From: Sulfopaludibacter sp963835555
GTDB taxonomy: Bacteria > Acidobacteriota > Terriglobia > Bryobacterales > Bryobacteraceae
DNA length: 64,000 bases
NCBI GenBank assembly: GCA_963835555.1
Contig: CAWIGC010000012.1
Span: 1 to 64,000 of the forward strand
Reading direction: 5' to 3'
In this document: positions 9,949-19,414 of the stretch, one piece after another
Layout: each line of letters begins with the position of its first letter
How positions within the stretch are numbered: the stretch's first letter is position 1
The notes under the pieces: generated by a model
What the model saw: the letters and a program-made list of their open reading frames with translations, nothing else
What the model was told of the DNA's origin: nothing
Databases searched by the model: none
Program-made: the position numbers and the translations under genes

Positions 9949-11001
9949 AGCGTCCTGCTTTTGGGATGAATTTGGGGGGGGATTCCCAAATCGGCGAGAT
10001 TTTGATTCAACCTGCTGGCTGGGCGGAGGCCAGCAGGAGATGGCAAAGCCGTATTCGCAAGACTTGCGCAATCGGGTGATCGATGCGGTGAGGACGGGCA
10101 AGATGAGCCGGCGGGCTGCCGGTCGTCATTACGCGGTGAGCGAATCCGCGGCGGTCAAGTGGGTCGAACGGGTTGAACGCGAGGGCTCGCGAGAACCTGT
10201 TGGACATGGCGGCCATCGCGCCTCCAAGCTCATGCCGCATCGGGAGTTCCTCGAGGCGGCGCGGGCCGAGAAGTCGGATGTCACGCTTCAGGCTCTCTGC
10301 GATCGCCTTTCGGCCGAGCGAGGCGTCAAAGCCGACACCTCGATGATGAGCCGTTTCTTCCGCAAGATCGGGGTGACGTTAAAAAAAAGACGCTCGTCGC
10401 GCGCGAGCAGGATCGCCGGGACATAAGCCGCCATCGAGCGCGCTGGCGGACCTATCAGGGGCTCATCGACCCCAGGCGTCTTATCTTCCTCGATGAGACC
10501 TGGACGAAAACCAACATGACAAGGCTTCGCGGCTGGGCGCCGAAGGGAGAGCGCCTCATCGACAAGGTCCCGCAGGGACGCTGGAAGACGGCAACGTTCC
10601 TCGCCGCTCTTCGCCAGGATCGGATTGACGCGCCCTGCCTGTTCGACGGTCCAATCAACGGCGAGCGCTTTCGCGCCTATATCGAGCAGTTTCTTGTCCC
10701 GACCCTCAAGCCAGGCGACGTCGTGATCCTCGACAATCTCGGCTCACACAAGGGAAAGGCCGTACGAAGAGCGATCCGCGATGTCGGCGCGCGGCTGGTG
10801 TTTCTGCCGAAATACTCCCCTGACCTCAACCCAATCGAGCAGGTCTTCGCCAAGTTCAAAACCCTGCTGCGAAAAGTCGGAGCGCGAACTTACGAAGCCA
10901 TCTCAGACGCCAGCGCCGAAATCCTTGCCCAATACCAACCAGCCGAATGCGCCGCATACCTCAAGAACGCAGGCTATGCGTAGACCCAAAAGCAGGACGC
11001 T
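9949..11001. mobile_element. IS630-type insertion sequence
   Basis: Perfect 17-base terminal inverted repeats lie at 9949-9965 (AGCGTCCTGCTTTTGGG) and 10985-11001. The element encodes one transposase in two overlapping phases. IS630 elements normally duplicate a TA target; a TA precedes the left end at 9946-9947 but I do not see its partner on the right. Confidence 0.88.
10040..10983 (+). CDS. IS630 family transposase, probable -1 programmed frameshift
   Basis: The first phase starts at MAKPYSQDLRNRVID (helix-turn-helix region) and ends in the zero frame at 10426. At 10381-10388 there is a run of eight A residues read tta-aaa-aaa-aga, a classical A-AAA-AAA slippery site. A -1 slip there continues as KTLVAREQDRRDI into the catalytic domain: FLDETWTKTNM (first Asp), VILDNLGSHKG (second Asp) and FLPKYSPDLNPIEQVFAKFK (Glu). 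Total is about 314 residues, normal for IS630. Programmed frameshifting is known in this family; here a sequencing indel in the A run is the alternative. Confidence 0.85.
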
Positions 11002-11040
11002 GGCCGAAACGATCGCCCGTTCGGCGGTGAGAGAAATGGT

Positions 11041-11225
11041 CTGTGCCCCTTCGCCCCGCTTGCGGGGAGAAGGCCGTCGGAGGTCGTCGAAAGACGGCCG
11101 TCTTTCGACGGGCTGTGGCGCCGGATGAGGGGCGGCGCGAGCGCCCTATCCGGATATATCCGCGCCGCCCCTCACCTGTCGCCTTCGGCGACATCCTCTC
11201 CCGTTTCACGGGGCGAGGAGAATAC
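11041..11225. repeat. Palindromic intergenic repeat region
   Basis: Non-coding stretch built of nested inverted repeats: CCCCGCTTGCGGGGAGAAGG, then GTCGTCGAAAGACGGCCGTCTTTCGACG, then GAGGGGCGGCGCG against CGCGCCGCCCCTC. This pattern is typical of dispersed palindromic units in Rhizobiales genomes. It lies between the IS630 element and the 3' end of the minus-strand lpd gene and may also act in termination. Confidence 0.6.
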
Positions 11226-11228
11226 GCC

Positions 11229-12610
11229 TCACATATGCAGCGGCTTGCCGAGCGCCTTCAGCGCCGCCTCGTGGAAGGCCTCGCCTAGCGTCGGATGGGC
11301 ATGGATCGTGCCGGCGATGTCCTCGAGCAGCGCGCCCATCTCCAGCGCCGAGCGAAAAGCCGGCCGGAGCTCGGAGATGCCGCGCCGACCGCCTGAATGC
11401 CGAGCACGCGTGATGTCGGCGCGCGCGACGACGCGGACAAAGCCCTCGTCCGCCTGCTTGGTCATGGCGCGGCCGTTGGCGCGGAACGGAAACTGGCCGA
11501 CGATGATCTCGCCATGCGCCGCCTTGCCTCGTCCGGCGAGAGCCCGACCGCGACGATCTCCGGCTCGGTGAAGCAGATCGCCGCGACGCGACGGGATCGA
11601 AGCCGCGCTGCTGGCCGGCGATGATCTCGGCGACCATCTCGCCCTGCGCCATGGCGCGTTGCGCCAGCATCGGCTCGCCGACCAGGTCGCCGATCGCCCA
11701 GACATTGCGCATCGAGGTCGGCAGCGGTCGTCGATGCGGACGAAGGGCCCCGCCATGTCGAGATCGAGCGCCTTCCAGGCCCCAGCCCTGCGTGCGCGGC
11801 GCGGCGGCCGACCGTGACCAGGATCTTGTCGGCCGCGAGCGCGCGTTTCGCGCCGTCCGCGCCCGCGACCGCGAGCGCGGCCTTCGGCGAAGCCCAGCGC
11901 CCGCGCGCCGAGATGCGTCTCGACGCCGTGATCGGCGAGCCGGCGCGCACCGGCTGGGTCAGCGCCGCGTCGTAGAGCGGCAGGATCTTCGGCAGCGCCT
12001 CGACGATGGTGACTTCGCGCCGAGCTTGCGGAAGGCGATGCCGAGCTCCAGCCCGATATAGCCGGCGCCGACGACGGCGAGCGTCTCGCGGAACCTTGGT
12101 CAGCGACAGCGCCTCGGTCGAGGAGATGACGTTGCCGCCGAACGGCAGGGCGGCAGCGCCACCGGCTCCGAGCCGGTGGCGAGGATGACGTGCTCGGCGG
12201 TGATGCGCTGCTCGCCGGTGTCGGCTTGGACGATGCGGTCTTGCCGTCGATGAACGTCGCCCAGCCTTCGACGACCGCACCTTGGCGCCGCTTGAGCAGC
12301 GCGGCGACGCCGGTGTTTGAGGCGCGACGACGATCCCGTCCTTCCAGGCGACGGTCTTGGCGAAGTCGAGCTCGGGCGGCGCCGAGCGTGATGCCGATCG
12401 CGTTCGGCGCCTGCGGCTCGGTCAGCGCATGCACGGCGCGGCGGCATGGATGATCGCCTTGGAGGGAATGCAGCCGATATGAGGCAGGTGCCGCCGAAGC
12501 CGGCCGCCTCGACCAGCACCGTGTCGAGGCCGAGCTGGCCGCGCGGATCGCCGCGACATAGCCGCCCGGCCCGCCGCCGACGATGAGAACCTTGCGTGCA
12601 GCTCGTTCAT
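11229..12610 (-). CDS. lpdA: Dihydrolipoyl dehydrogenase (E3), indel-broken
   Basis: FAD-dependent E3 that reoxidises dihydrolipoamide on the 2-oxoacid dehydrogenase complex. Read across frames it starts MNELHA and runs into a VLIVGGGPGGYVAAIRAA FAD-binding motif, then FGGTCLHIGCIPSKAIIHAA with the redox Cys pair, a second nucleotide-binding fold, and a C-terminus ending HPTLGEAFHEAALKALGKPL. Many single-base indels prevent any single frame from covering it. It is the last gene of a four-gene minus-strand cluster and starts about 11 bases after E2. Confidence 0.85.
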
Positions 12611-12621
12611 TCGGCCATCGC

Positions 12622-13927
12622 TCATCGATGAACAGCGTCGCGGGCATGCTCCAGCAGCGCCTTGACTCGCTGGATGAAGGCGCGGCGTCGTAGCCGTCGA
12701 CCACGCGGTGATCGAAGGACGACGACAGGTTCATCATCTTGCGCAGCACGAAGCTGGCCGTCGCGCACGACCGGCCGCTCGACGATCTTGTTGGCGCCGA
12801 CGATCGCCACTTCCGGATGGTTGATGACCGGCGTCGTGGCGATGCCGCCGAGCGCGCCGAGGCTGGTGATGGTGATGGTCGAGCCGGACAGCTCCTCGCG
12901 CGTCGCCTTGCCCTGCGCGCGCCGCGTCGGCGACGCCGGCGATCTCGCGCGCGCAGTCCCACAGGTCGAGCGCCTCGGCGTGGCGCACCACCGGCACCAT
13001 CAGCCCGGTCGGCGGTCTGCGTCGCGATGCCGATATGCACGGCGCCGATGGCGGTGACGACGCCGCCTCGTCGTCGTAGTGCGCGTTGATCTGCGGGATA
13101 GTCGGCGAGGGCCTTCACCATCGCGCGCATCAGGAACGGCAGCAGGGTCAGCTGCGGCCGCTCCTCGGCGCGCTGGGCGTTGAGGTGGCGCGCAGCTCCT
13201 CCAGCTCGGTGACGTCGATTTCCTCGACATAGGCGAAATGCGGGATGCGGCGCGTCGGACTCTGCATGCTGCTCGGCGATCGGCGGCGCAGGCCGATGAC
13301 CTTGATCGTCTCGACCGCCGGTTGCGGCTGCTTGGCCCGCGCCGTGCGCGGCCGGGCCTGCGGCCGGCCGCGCGAGATAGGCGTCGAGATCCGTGGCTGA
13401 TGCGGCCGCCTGGGCCCGTGCCCGGGCACGAGGTGCAGGTCGATGCCGAGCGTCCCGCGCGCGCTGCCGCACCGCGGGCGAGGCCAGCGGCTTGTCGCCC
13501 GGCGCGGCGCGGCGACGGCGGCCGGCGCGACGCGCGCGCGGCGCGGCGGCGCGCGTCAGGCGCGGCGCGGCTGCGCGGCGCGGCGCGGCGCGGTCGGCGC
13601 TCGGCCGTTCGGCCGGCTTGCGGTGCGGGGCCGGCGGCGCCGGCTTCGCGCTGGCGCTCCGGCCGGGCGGCATTGCCGGCGCCCTTCGACCTCGAGCACG
13701 ACCAGCGCCGAGCCGACCGCGCGCATCGTCGCCGGGCTCGCCGCCAGCGCGACGACCTTGCCGGCGACCGGCGAGGTCATCTCGACCGTCGCCTTGTCGG
13801 TCATCACGTCGACGAGCGGTGCTGGTCTTCCGCGACGATGTCGCCGACCTTGACGTGCCAGGCGACGATCTCGGCCTCGGCGATGCCTTCGCCGACGTCG
13901 GGCAGCTTGAAGACGTAGCTGGCCCAT
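12622..13927 (-). CDS. bkdB: Branched-chain 2-oxoacid dehydrogenase E2 (lipoyl acyltransferase), indel-broken
   Basis: Dihydrolipoyl acyltransferase core of the complex. Across frames the N-terminus reads MGQ-YVFKLPDVGEGIAEAEI, the lipoyl domain with VDVMTDKATVEM (lipoyl-lysine in DKA), then an Ala/Pro/Arg-rich linker and peripheral-subunit-binding segment (about 13150-13600), and the catalytic domain with SSFDHRVVDGYDAA (catalytic His) near 12690. Frame changes occur every several tens of bases. The stop is uncertain because frames are scrambled at 12620-12640. Confidence 0.82.
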
Positions 13928-13929
13928 GC

Positions 13930-14954
13930 TCAGCGCCTCCATACGCGCTTGCGCAGCGCCGCGGCGACGCGCGCCGGGCCCGGGGAAATAGTCCCATTCG
14001 AAGGCGTGCGGATAGGGCGTGTCCCAGCCGGTCACCCGCTCGATCGGCGCTTCCAGATGATAGAAGCAGTGCTCCTGCACCAGCGCCGACAAGCTCCGCG
14101 CCGAAGCCGCAGGTGCGCGTCGCCTCGTGCACGATCACGCAGCGGCCGGTCTTCTTCACCGAGGCGACGATGGTCTCGATGTCGAGCGGCACCAGCGTGC
14201 GCAGGTCGATCACCTCGGCGTCGACGCCGGTCTCCTCGGCGGCGGCCAGCGCCACATGCACCATCGTGCCATAGGCCAGCACGGTCACCGCCGCGCCCTC
14301 GCGCGCACGATCGCCGCCTTGCCGAGCGGCACGGTGTAGTGGCCTCCGGCACCTCGCTCGGCGGATGCTTCGCCCACGGCGTGACCGGCCGGTCGTGATG
14401 GCCGTCGAACGGGCCGTTGTAGAGCCGCTTGGGCTCGAGGAAGATCACCGGATCGTCGTCCTCGATCGCCGCGATCAGCAGGCCCTTGGCGTCGTAGGGA
14501 TTGGACGGGATCACCGTCTTCAGGCCCGCCGACATGGGTGAACAGCGCCTCGGGGCTCTGGCTGTGCGTCTGGCCGCCGAAGATGCCGCCGCCATAGGGC
14601 GTGCGCACGGTCGATCGGCGCGGTGAACTCGCCGGCCGAGCGATAGCGCAGCCGCGCCGCCTCCGAGACGAGCTGGTCGTAGGCCGGGATAGATGTAGTC
14701 GGCGAACTGGATCTCGACGACCGGCCGCAGGCCATAGGCGCCCATGCCGACGGCGACGCCGACGATGCCGCCTTCGCCGATCGGCGTGTCGAAGCAGCGC
14801 TGCCGCCGTGCTTCTTCTGCAGGCCTTCGGTGACGCGGAACACGCCGCCGAAATAGCCGACGTCCTCGCCGAAGACGAGCACGTCGGGATCGCGCGCCAG
14901 CATCACGTCCATGGCGCGAGTTGAGCGCCTGCGATCATGTTCATCGCGCGGCAT
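13930..14954 (-). CDS. bkdA2: Branched-chain 2-oxoacid dehydrogenase E1 beta, indel-broken
   Basis: Beta subunit of the thiamine-diphosphate E1 decarboxylase. Recognisable pieces in order are AMDVMLARDPDVLVFGEDVG YFGGVFRV, GMGAYGLRPVVEIQFADYIY, TPYGGGIFGGQTHSQSPE, DPVIFLEPKRLYNGPFDGHH and TLVPLDIETIVASVKKTGR. Apparent single-base changes of frame lie near 13983, 14086, 14342, 14533, 14612, 14690 and 14800. The gene starts about 4 bases after the E1 alpha stop and its stop overlaps the E2 start region, so the cluster is one operon. Confidence 0.85.
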
Positions 14955-14958
14955 CGGC

Positions 14959-16199
14959 TCAGACTCCCAGTCTCGCTGGCGCTGTCGGCGCAGATGCCAG
15001 CGGCATCTCCTTGAAGACGTCCTCGAACATCGTCGCTGGCGCTGGCGGTTCGGGCCGTCGTCCAGCGTGCCGTAGCTCTCGGCCTCGCTGGTCGGCCTCG
15101 CGCACCTCGTCGTCGATCTCGGCCTCCAGCTGCCTCGTGCCGCTCCTCGCACCATTCGCCGAGCGCGATCAGGTGCGTCTTCAGCCGCTCGATCGGATCG
15201 CCGAGCGGCCAGGCCGGCGCCTCGTCGGCGGGCCGGTAGCGCGATGGGATCGTCGCTGGTCGAATGGGCTCCGGCGCGATAGGTGAAGAGCTCGATCAGG
15301 GTCGGCGCCGAGATTGGCGCGCGCGCGCTCGGCCGCCCAGTCGCGTCGCCGCATAGACCGCGAGGAAGTCGTTGCCGTCGACGCGCAGCGCCGGCAGGCC
15401 ATAGCCGATGCGCGCGCGCGGCGAAGGTCGCGCTCTCGCCGCCGGCGATGCCCTGGAAGGACGAGATCGCCCACTGGTTGTTGACGACGTTGAGGATGAC
15501 CGGCGCGCGGTAGACCGCGGCGAAGGTCAGCGCGTGGTGGAAATCGCCCTCGGCGGTCGCGCCGTCGCCGATCCAGCCGGCGGCGATGCGCGTGTCGCCC
15601 TTGATAGGCCGAGGCCATCGCCCAGCCGACCGCCTGCGCGAACTGCGTGCCGAGATTGCCGGAGATGGTGAAGAAGCCGTGCGCCTTGCGACGAATACAG
15701 CACCGGCAGCTGGCGGCCCTTCAGCCGGTCGCTGCGCGTTGGAATAGACCTGGCACATCATGTCGACGAGCGGATAGCCGCGCGCGATCAGCAGGCCCTG
15801 CTGGCGGTAGGTCGGGAAAGCACATGTCGTCGGGCTCGAGCGCCATGCGCCTGGGCGACGCGCGACCGCCTCCTCGCCGGTGCACTTCATGTAGAAGAGG
15901 TCTTGCCCTGGCGCTGCGCGCGATACATGCGGTCGTCATAGGCGCGCGTCAGCATCATGCGCGCAGGCCCCGGCGCAGTTCGTCGGGCGTCGAGCTTCGG
16001 GTCCCAGGCGCCGACCGCCTCGCCGTCGTCGTCGAGCACGCGGATCAGCCCATAGGCGAGGTCGCGCATCTCCGCCGGTGACGTCGATCGGCGGCCGCGG
16101 AACCTCGCCCGCCTCCGGCAGGCTCAAATAGCTGAAATCGGGCCTGCTGCCCGGCCGCACGCTCGGCTCCGGCACATGCAGCGAAAGTCGCGCGCTCAT
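14959..16199 (-). CDS. bkdA1: Branched-chain 2-oxoacid dehydrogenase E1 alpha, indel-broken
   Basis: Alpha subunit of E1, which decarboxylates the 2-oxoacids of valine, leucine and isoleucine. Start MSARLSLHVPEPSVRPG is the usual N-terminus of proteobacterial BkdA1. Further pieces: AYDDRMYRAQRQGKT, YRQQGLLIARGYPLVDMMCQ, then AAGWIGDGATAEGDFHHALT with the thiamine-diphosphate motif (GDGAT...), NVVNNQWAISSFQG and a TYRAGAHSTSDDP phosphorylation-loop equivalent. About nine frame changes occur between 15600 and 16080. First gene of the bkd operon. Confidence 0.87.
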
Positions 16200-16304
16200 C
16201 GGCGTAATCCTCCGGCGGCGCGAAATCGCGCGGCGTTGCCGGGCCATCTTAGCGCCGGGCGCGAACGTTTGTCATGCGGCGCGTCATGCCCGCGCGGCGC
16301 CGGC

Positions 16305-17381
16305 CTATTTCGCCAGATTCTCGATCAGAAACGCATTCAGCTCCGCAAAATGCTGCTCGCTTTCCGGCGTGCGGTAGAACTTCAGATAGTCGGCGTGGGC
16401 GAAGCCTTCGTAGACGTGCAGGTCGGCGCGACCCCGGCGCGGCGGAGCTTGGCGTGCATGAGGACGGTGTCGCTAAGAAGAAGGTCGCGCGTCCCGGTGA
16501 CGAGATAGGCCGGCGGAAAGCCGCTGACGTCGCCTTGAATCGGCGAGAGATAGGGTTCGGCGTAATCGTGTCCGTCGGCGTAGATCTTCACCGCTTCTGC
16601 CGCGTCGCCGTCCCAGGCGAGGCCGTGATCGACGCCGTCATTGAGGAACCGGCTGTCGCCGGTCTTCATCATATCGACGGCGGGCGTGCCGAGCATGAGG
16701 GCCGCCGGCAGCGGCAGTCCGAGATCCTTAATCTCAGCGTCGCGGCGAGCGTCAGATTGCCGCCGGCGGAGGTGCCGCCGAGCGCCATCTGCGAGGGCGA
16801 GTGGGTCTTGAGGAGCTCGCTCCACACCGCGACGACGTCGTCCATCGCCGCGGGATGGGGAAACTCCGGCGCGCGCCGATAGTCGATGGACGACGACCGG
16901 AATTCCGTCCCTGGCGGCGATCAGGGCGGCTTCGGCCGTCGCGCCGACGCCGCCGTTAAAGAGCCAAGCCCCGCCATGGACATGGACGAAGAGATGGTTC
17001 TTGTGCTCCGGCGCGACGTGCGGCGGATCGACCCAATAGACCGTGACGCCGTGGATGCGGGCCTCGCGCACCGTGACGTCGAACTCGGGTCGCGATTGTC
17101 CTTGCGTTCTTGGCGGCCTCCTCGTCGCGGAGCGCGATCAGCCCTTTCCAACGAAGAGTTCGGTCGGGGCTTCGCCGTGCAGGAGCTTCGAGCCGGGGCG
17201 TGGGCTCGGCGGCGAGAAGATCACGCAGCTCAGCGCTCGCGTTGGCTGGAGGCGGAAGCGTGCGCGGCCCGATGGCCCAGGCTTGTCCCCTGCCCCGACG
17301 TCTCCTGCGCCGACGTCTCCTGCGCGAGAAGCCGGCGGAGACAAGCGCAAGCGCACGCAGAGCGCAAAGTGTCGAGCGCAT
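16305..17381 (-). CDS. Alpha/beta hydrolase (HSL-type esterase), indel-broken
   Basis: Probable secreted esterase or lipase of the hormone-sensitive lipase family. Start MRSTLCALRALALVSAGF looks like a signal peptide, followed by a short tandem repeat (about 17298-17330). Core motifs: HVHGGAWLFNGG (oxyanion-hole HGGG-type), GGTSAGGN (nucleophile Ser), a TRDLLLSDTVL region (Asp), and an FAHADY-like stretch (His) near 16400, ending LIENLAK and a stop at 16305. Shifts near 16420, 16740, 16860 and 17100. The N-terminal half is uncertain. Confidence 0.7.
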
Positions 17382-17515
17382 CCAGAACGTCTCCCCGGCC
17401 CGCCGGGTCGCAGGCTGCAATGAACGCGGGCTCATCGCAACCGCGAGCGGCGCCCGAGGGCCGCGGGCGCCGCCATTGACAGGGCGCCTGCGCGCCCTCT
17501 TATGAAGCGCGCCGT

Positions 17516-17600
17516 GCCCAGGTGGCGGAATTGGTAGACGCACTGGTTTCAGGTACCAGCGGTGCAAGCCGTGAAGGTTCGAGTCCTTTCCTGGGCACCA
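17516..17600 (+). tRNA. tRNA-Leu (CAG)
   Basis: Acceptor GCCCAGG pairs with CCTGGGC before an A discriminator and an encoded CCA. The D arm contains GGTGGCGGAATTGGTAGACGC, the anticodon loop is TTCAGGT between CTGGT and ACCAG, and a long variable arm precedes GGTTCGAGTCC. The long variable arm and anticodon CAG give leucine. Its 3' end faces two integrase genes, so it is a likely attachment site. Confidence 0.95.
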
Positions 17601-17756
17601 TTTTGACGTTTTAGACGTCCAAATTCGTCCAACACTCGGAAAAATCAATGCTAACAATATCACGGTCCAAAAACGGTCCGGTGCCGTCCGTTTGCGTCCA
17701 ACACAATGTTGGTAGATTAGTTGGTACGCGGCAATCCCGCCGCGGTTGGTACCAAC
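17601..17756. other. Likely attachment/leader region of an integrated element
   Basis: Short gene-free stretch between the tRNA 3' end and an integrase start. It contains repeats of GTCCAA/GTCCAAC and a partial inverted repeat around TTGGTAC...GTACCAA just before the integrase ATG, as expected for arm-type sites or a leader. No second copy of the tRNA 3' end is visible downstream, so the element's far end cannot be placed. Confidence 0.4.
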
Positions 17757-18130
17757 ATGGCCCTTACCGATCTCGCGATAAAGCGCGCGCTCCCTGGCCC
17801 GAAAATCATTAAGCTTTCGGAGGCGGCGGGCTCCAATTGTGGGTTACTCCCGATGGCGCAAAACGCTGGCGTCTCGCGTACCGATTCGCCGGCGCCCAAA
17901 AGACCCTCGCGATAGGCGTCTATCGGGACATCGGATTGAAAGATGCTCGGGACGCACGCAAGACGCGCAAGCAAGGCGCTCGGCAAAGACCCTTCCGCTA
18001 GTCAAGAAGGCAGCAAAACTCGCCCGCGCAGAAGAGGGCGCAAACACGTTCGCCACCATCGCGGGCGAATTGGCGGACGAAGCGCCGCGAAAGAAGGCGA
18101 CGGGCTTAGCGTCTCCCTCCCGAATGTCTG
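17757..18130 (+). pseudogene. P4-type tyrosine integrase, N-terminal fragment
   Basis: Starts MALTDLAIKRALPGPKIIKL, and after a shift near 17833 continues LQLWVTPDGAKRWRLAYRF and KTLAIGVYRDIGLKDARDAR, the N-terminal DUF4102 arm-binding domain of tRNA-targeting integrases. A piece of the core-binding region (KKAAKLARAEEGANTFATIA) follows, but there is no catalytic domain before the next gene. It is either truncated or was replaced by the second integrase. Its place at the 3' end of tRNA-Leu is the normal one. Confidence 0.75.
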
Positions 18131-18180
18131 ACTTCTCAATGAGGTTCGAAAAACATGATGAACGACGCTGAAACGAGCGC

Positions 18181-19241
18181 ATGAAGCGGCGCTACCTCGT
18201 CCACTTGAAAGAAGCAAAGGGACGCGACAGGCCTCGATCGACGCCGTGCCGCGCGCGATCGAACGCTTCGAGGAGTAGGTCAAACGACCGCGATTTCCCG
18301 GCAACTTCCACTATCGAACAGGCGCGGGATTTCAAGGCTCACCTAACGGCGGGGCAGGCAATGAGTGAACGGGCAAGCCGCTCTCGGCCTCGACCGTCCA
18401 GCGACGCTCGCCGCGCTTGAAAGTGTTCTTCGTTGGCTCGCGGATCAGCGGGGTTATGCGTCGCGGATAAAGGATGCCGACGCCGAGTATTTCAACGCCC
18501 CTGACAATTGTCGAGAATTGCGACCGCGCGGCGGTTCAAGAGTTGCCCGACGCTCGCGCAGGTTCGCGCGATGATCGCTGCTCTGCCGAACGAGACGGAA
18601 ATCGAGAAGCGTAATCGTGCGCTTGTCGCCTTCACGATCCTGTCGGGTGCCCGAGATAGGGCGATTATCTCATTTCGTCTGAAACACATCGACATCGAAC
18701 GCGGCCTGATTGAGCAGGACTCGCGCGAGGTCCGCACCAAGCGGGTGAAGAGCTTCACGACCTCGTTCTTTCCGGTCGGCGACGACATCCTGCAGATGGT
18801 CGTCGACTGGGTAGCTTTCCTTCGAGAGGAAAAAGGCTTCGGATCCGATGACCCGTTGTTCCCGAAAACCAAGGTCGCCCCCGGCGCCGACCTCGCATTC
18901 CGCGCGGTTTCGCTCGATCGCGCGCCTTGGGCGAACGCCAATCCGGTTCGCGAGATCTTCCGCGACGCCTGTGCGCGGGCAGGATTGCCGTATTTCAATC
19001 CGCACTGTTCCGGAACACCCTTGTTCAGATCGCCTATGACCAGAAGCTCGACGCCGAAGCCTTCAAGGCGTGGTCGCAGAACCTCGGGCATGAAAGCTGC
19101 CTAACAACGTTTTCGAGCTACCGGACCATTCCGGCCTCCGGGCAAGCCGAGATCATCCGACGGCTTGGCGAGCGGGTCGCACCCGACGTCGTCGCCCATG
19201 CAGAACTCATTCATCGGCTGACGCTGGCGAGGGGTCATTAA
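18181..19241 (+). pseudogene. Second tyrosine recombinase, frameshifted
   Basis: Begins MKRRYLVHLKEAKGRD with a SAM-like core-binding domain (about 18181-18500, several shifts and stops), then an intact catalytic stretch: LSGARDRAIISFRLKHIDIE (first Arg), a PYFNPH...FRNTL segment with His and Arg (broken near 19010), and LGHESCLTTFSSY with His and the Tyr nucleophile. All catalytic residues exist but not in one frame. It may be an unrelated recombinase stacked beside the P4-type one, which suggests repeated integration at this tRNA. Confidence 0.7.
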
Positions 19242-19414
19242 GCGTTACACTGCCGCCGCATCGGCCGGAATGCGCGGATAGCGGCCATGTCTGGACGGTG
19301 TCCCGTGGTCAAGGGTTACTTTGAAGCTGTTGTGAACGTCTGGGGCGGGGTCATGTCTGCGGCCTCTCATGAGGGCTCTAATTGTCGCACCGACCGCTCC
19401 GTTCCGATTGAATT

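Noticed and set aside
11229..14288. A 1019-residue minus-strand open frame covering E3, E2 and part of E1 beta
   Set aside because: It is an artefact of high GC and indels: it changes from gene to gene out of phase, is mostly Arg/Ala/Pro, and contains only short pieces of the true proteins.
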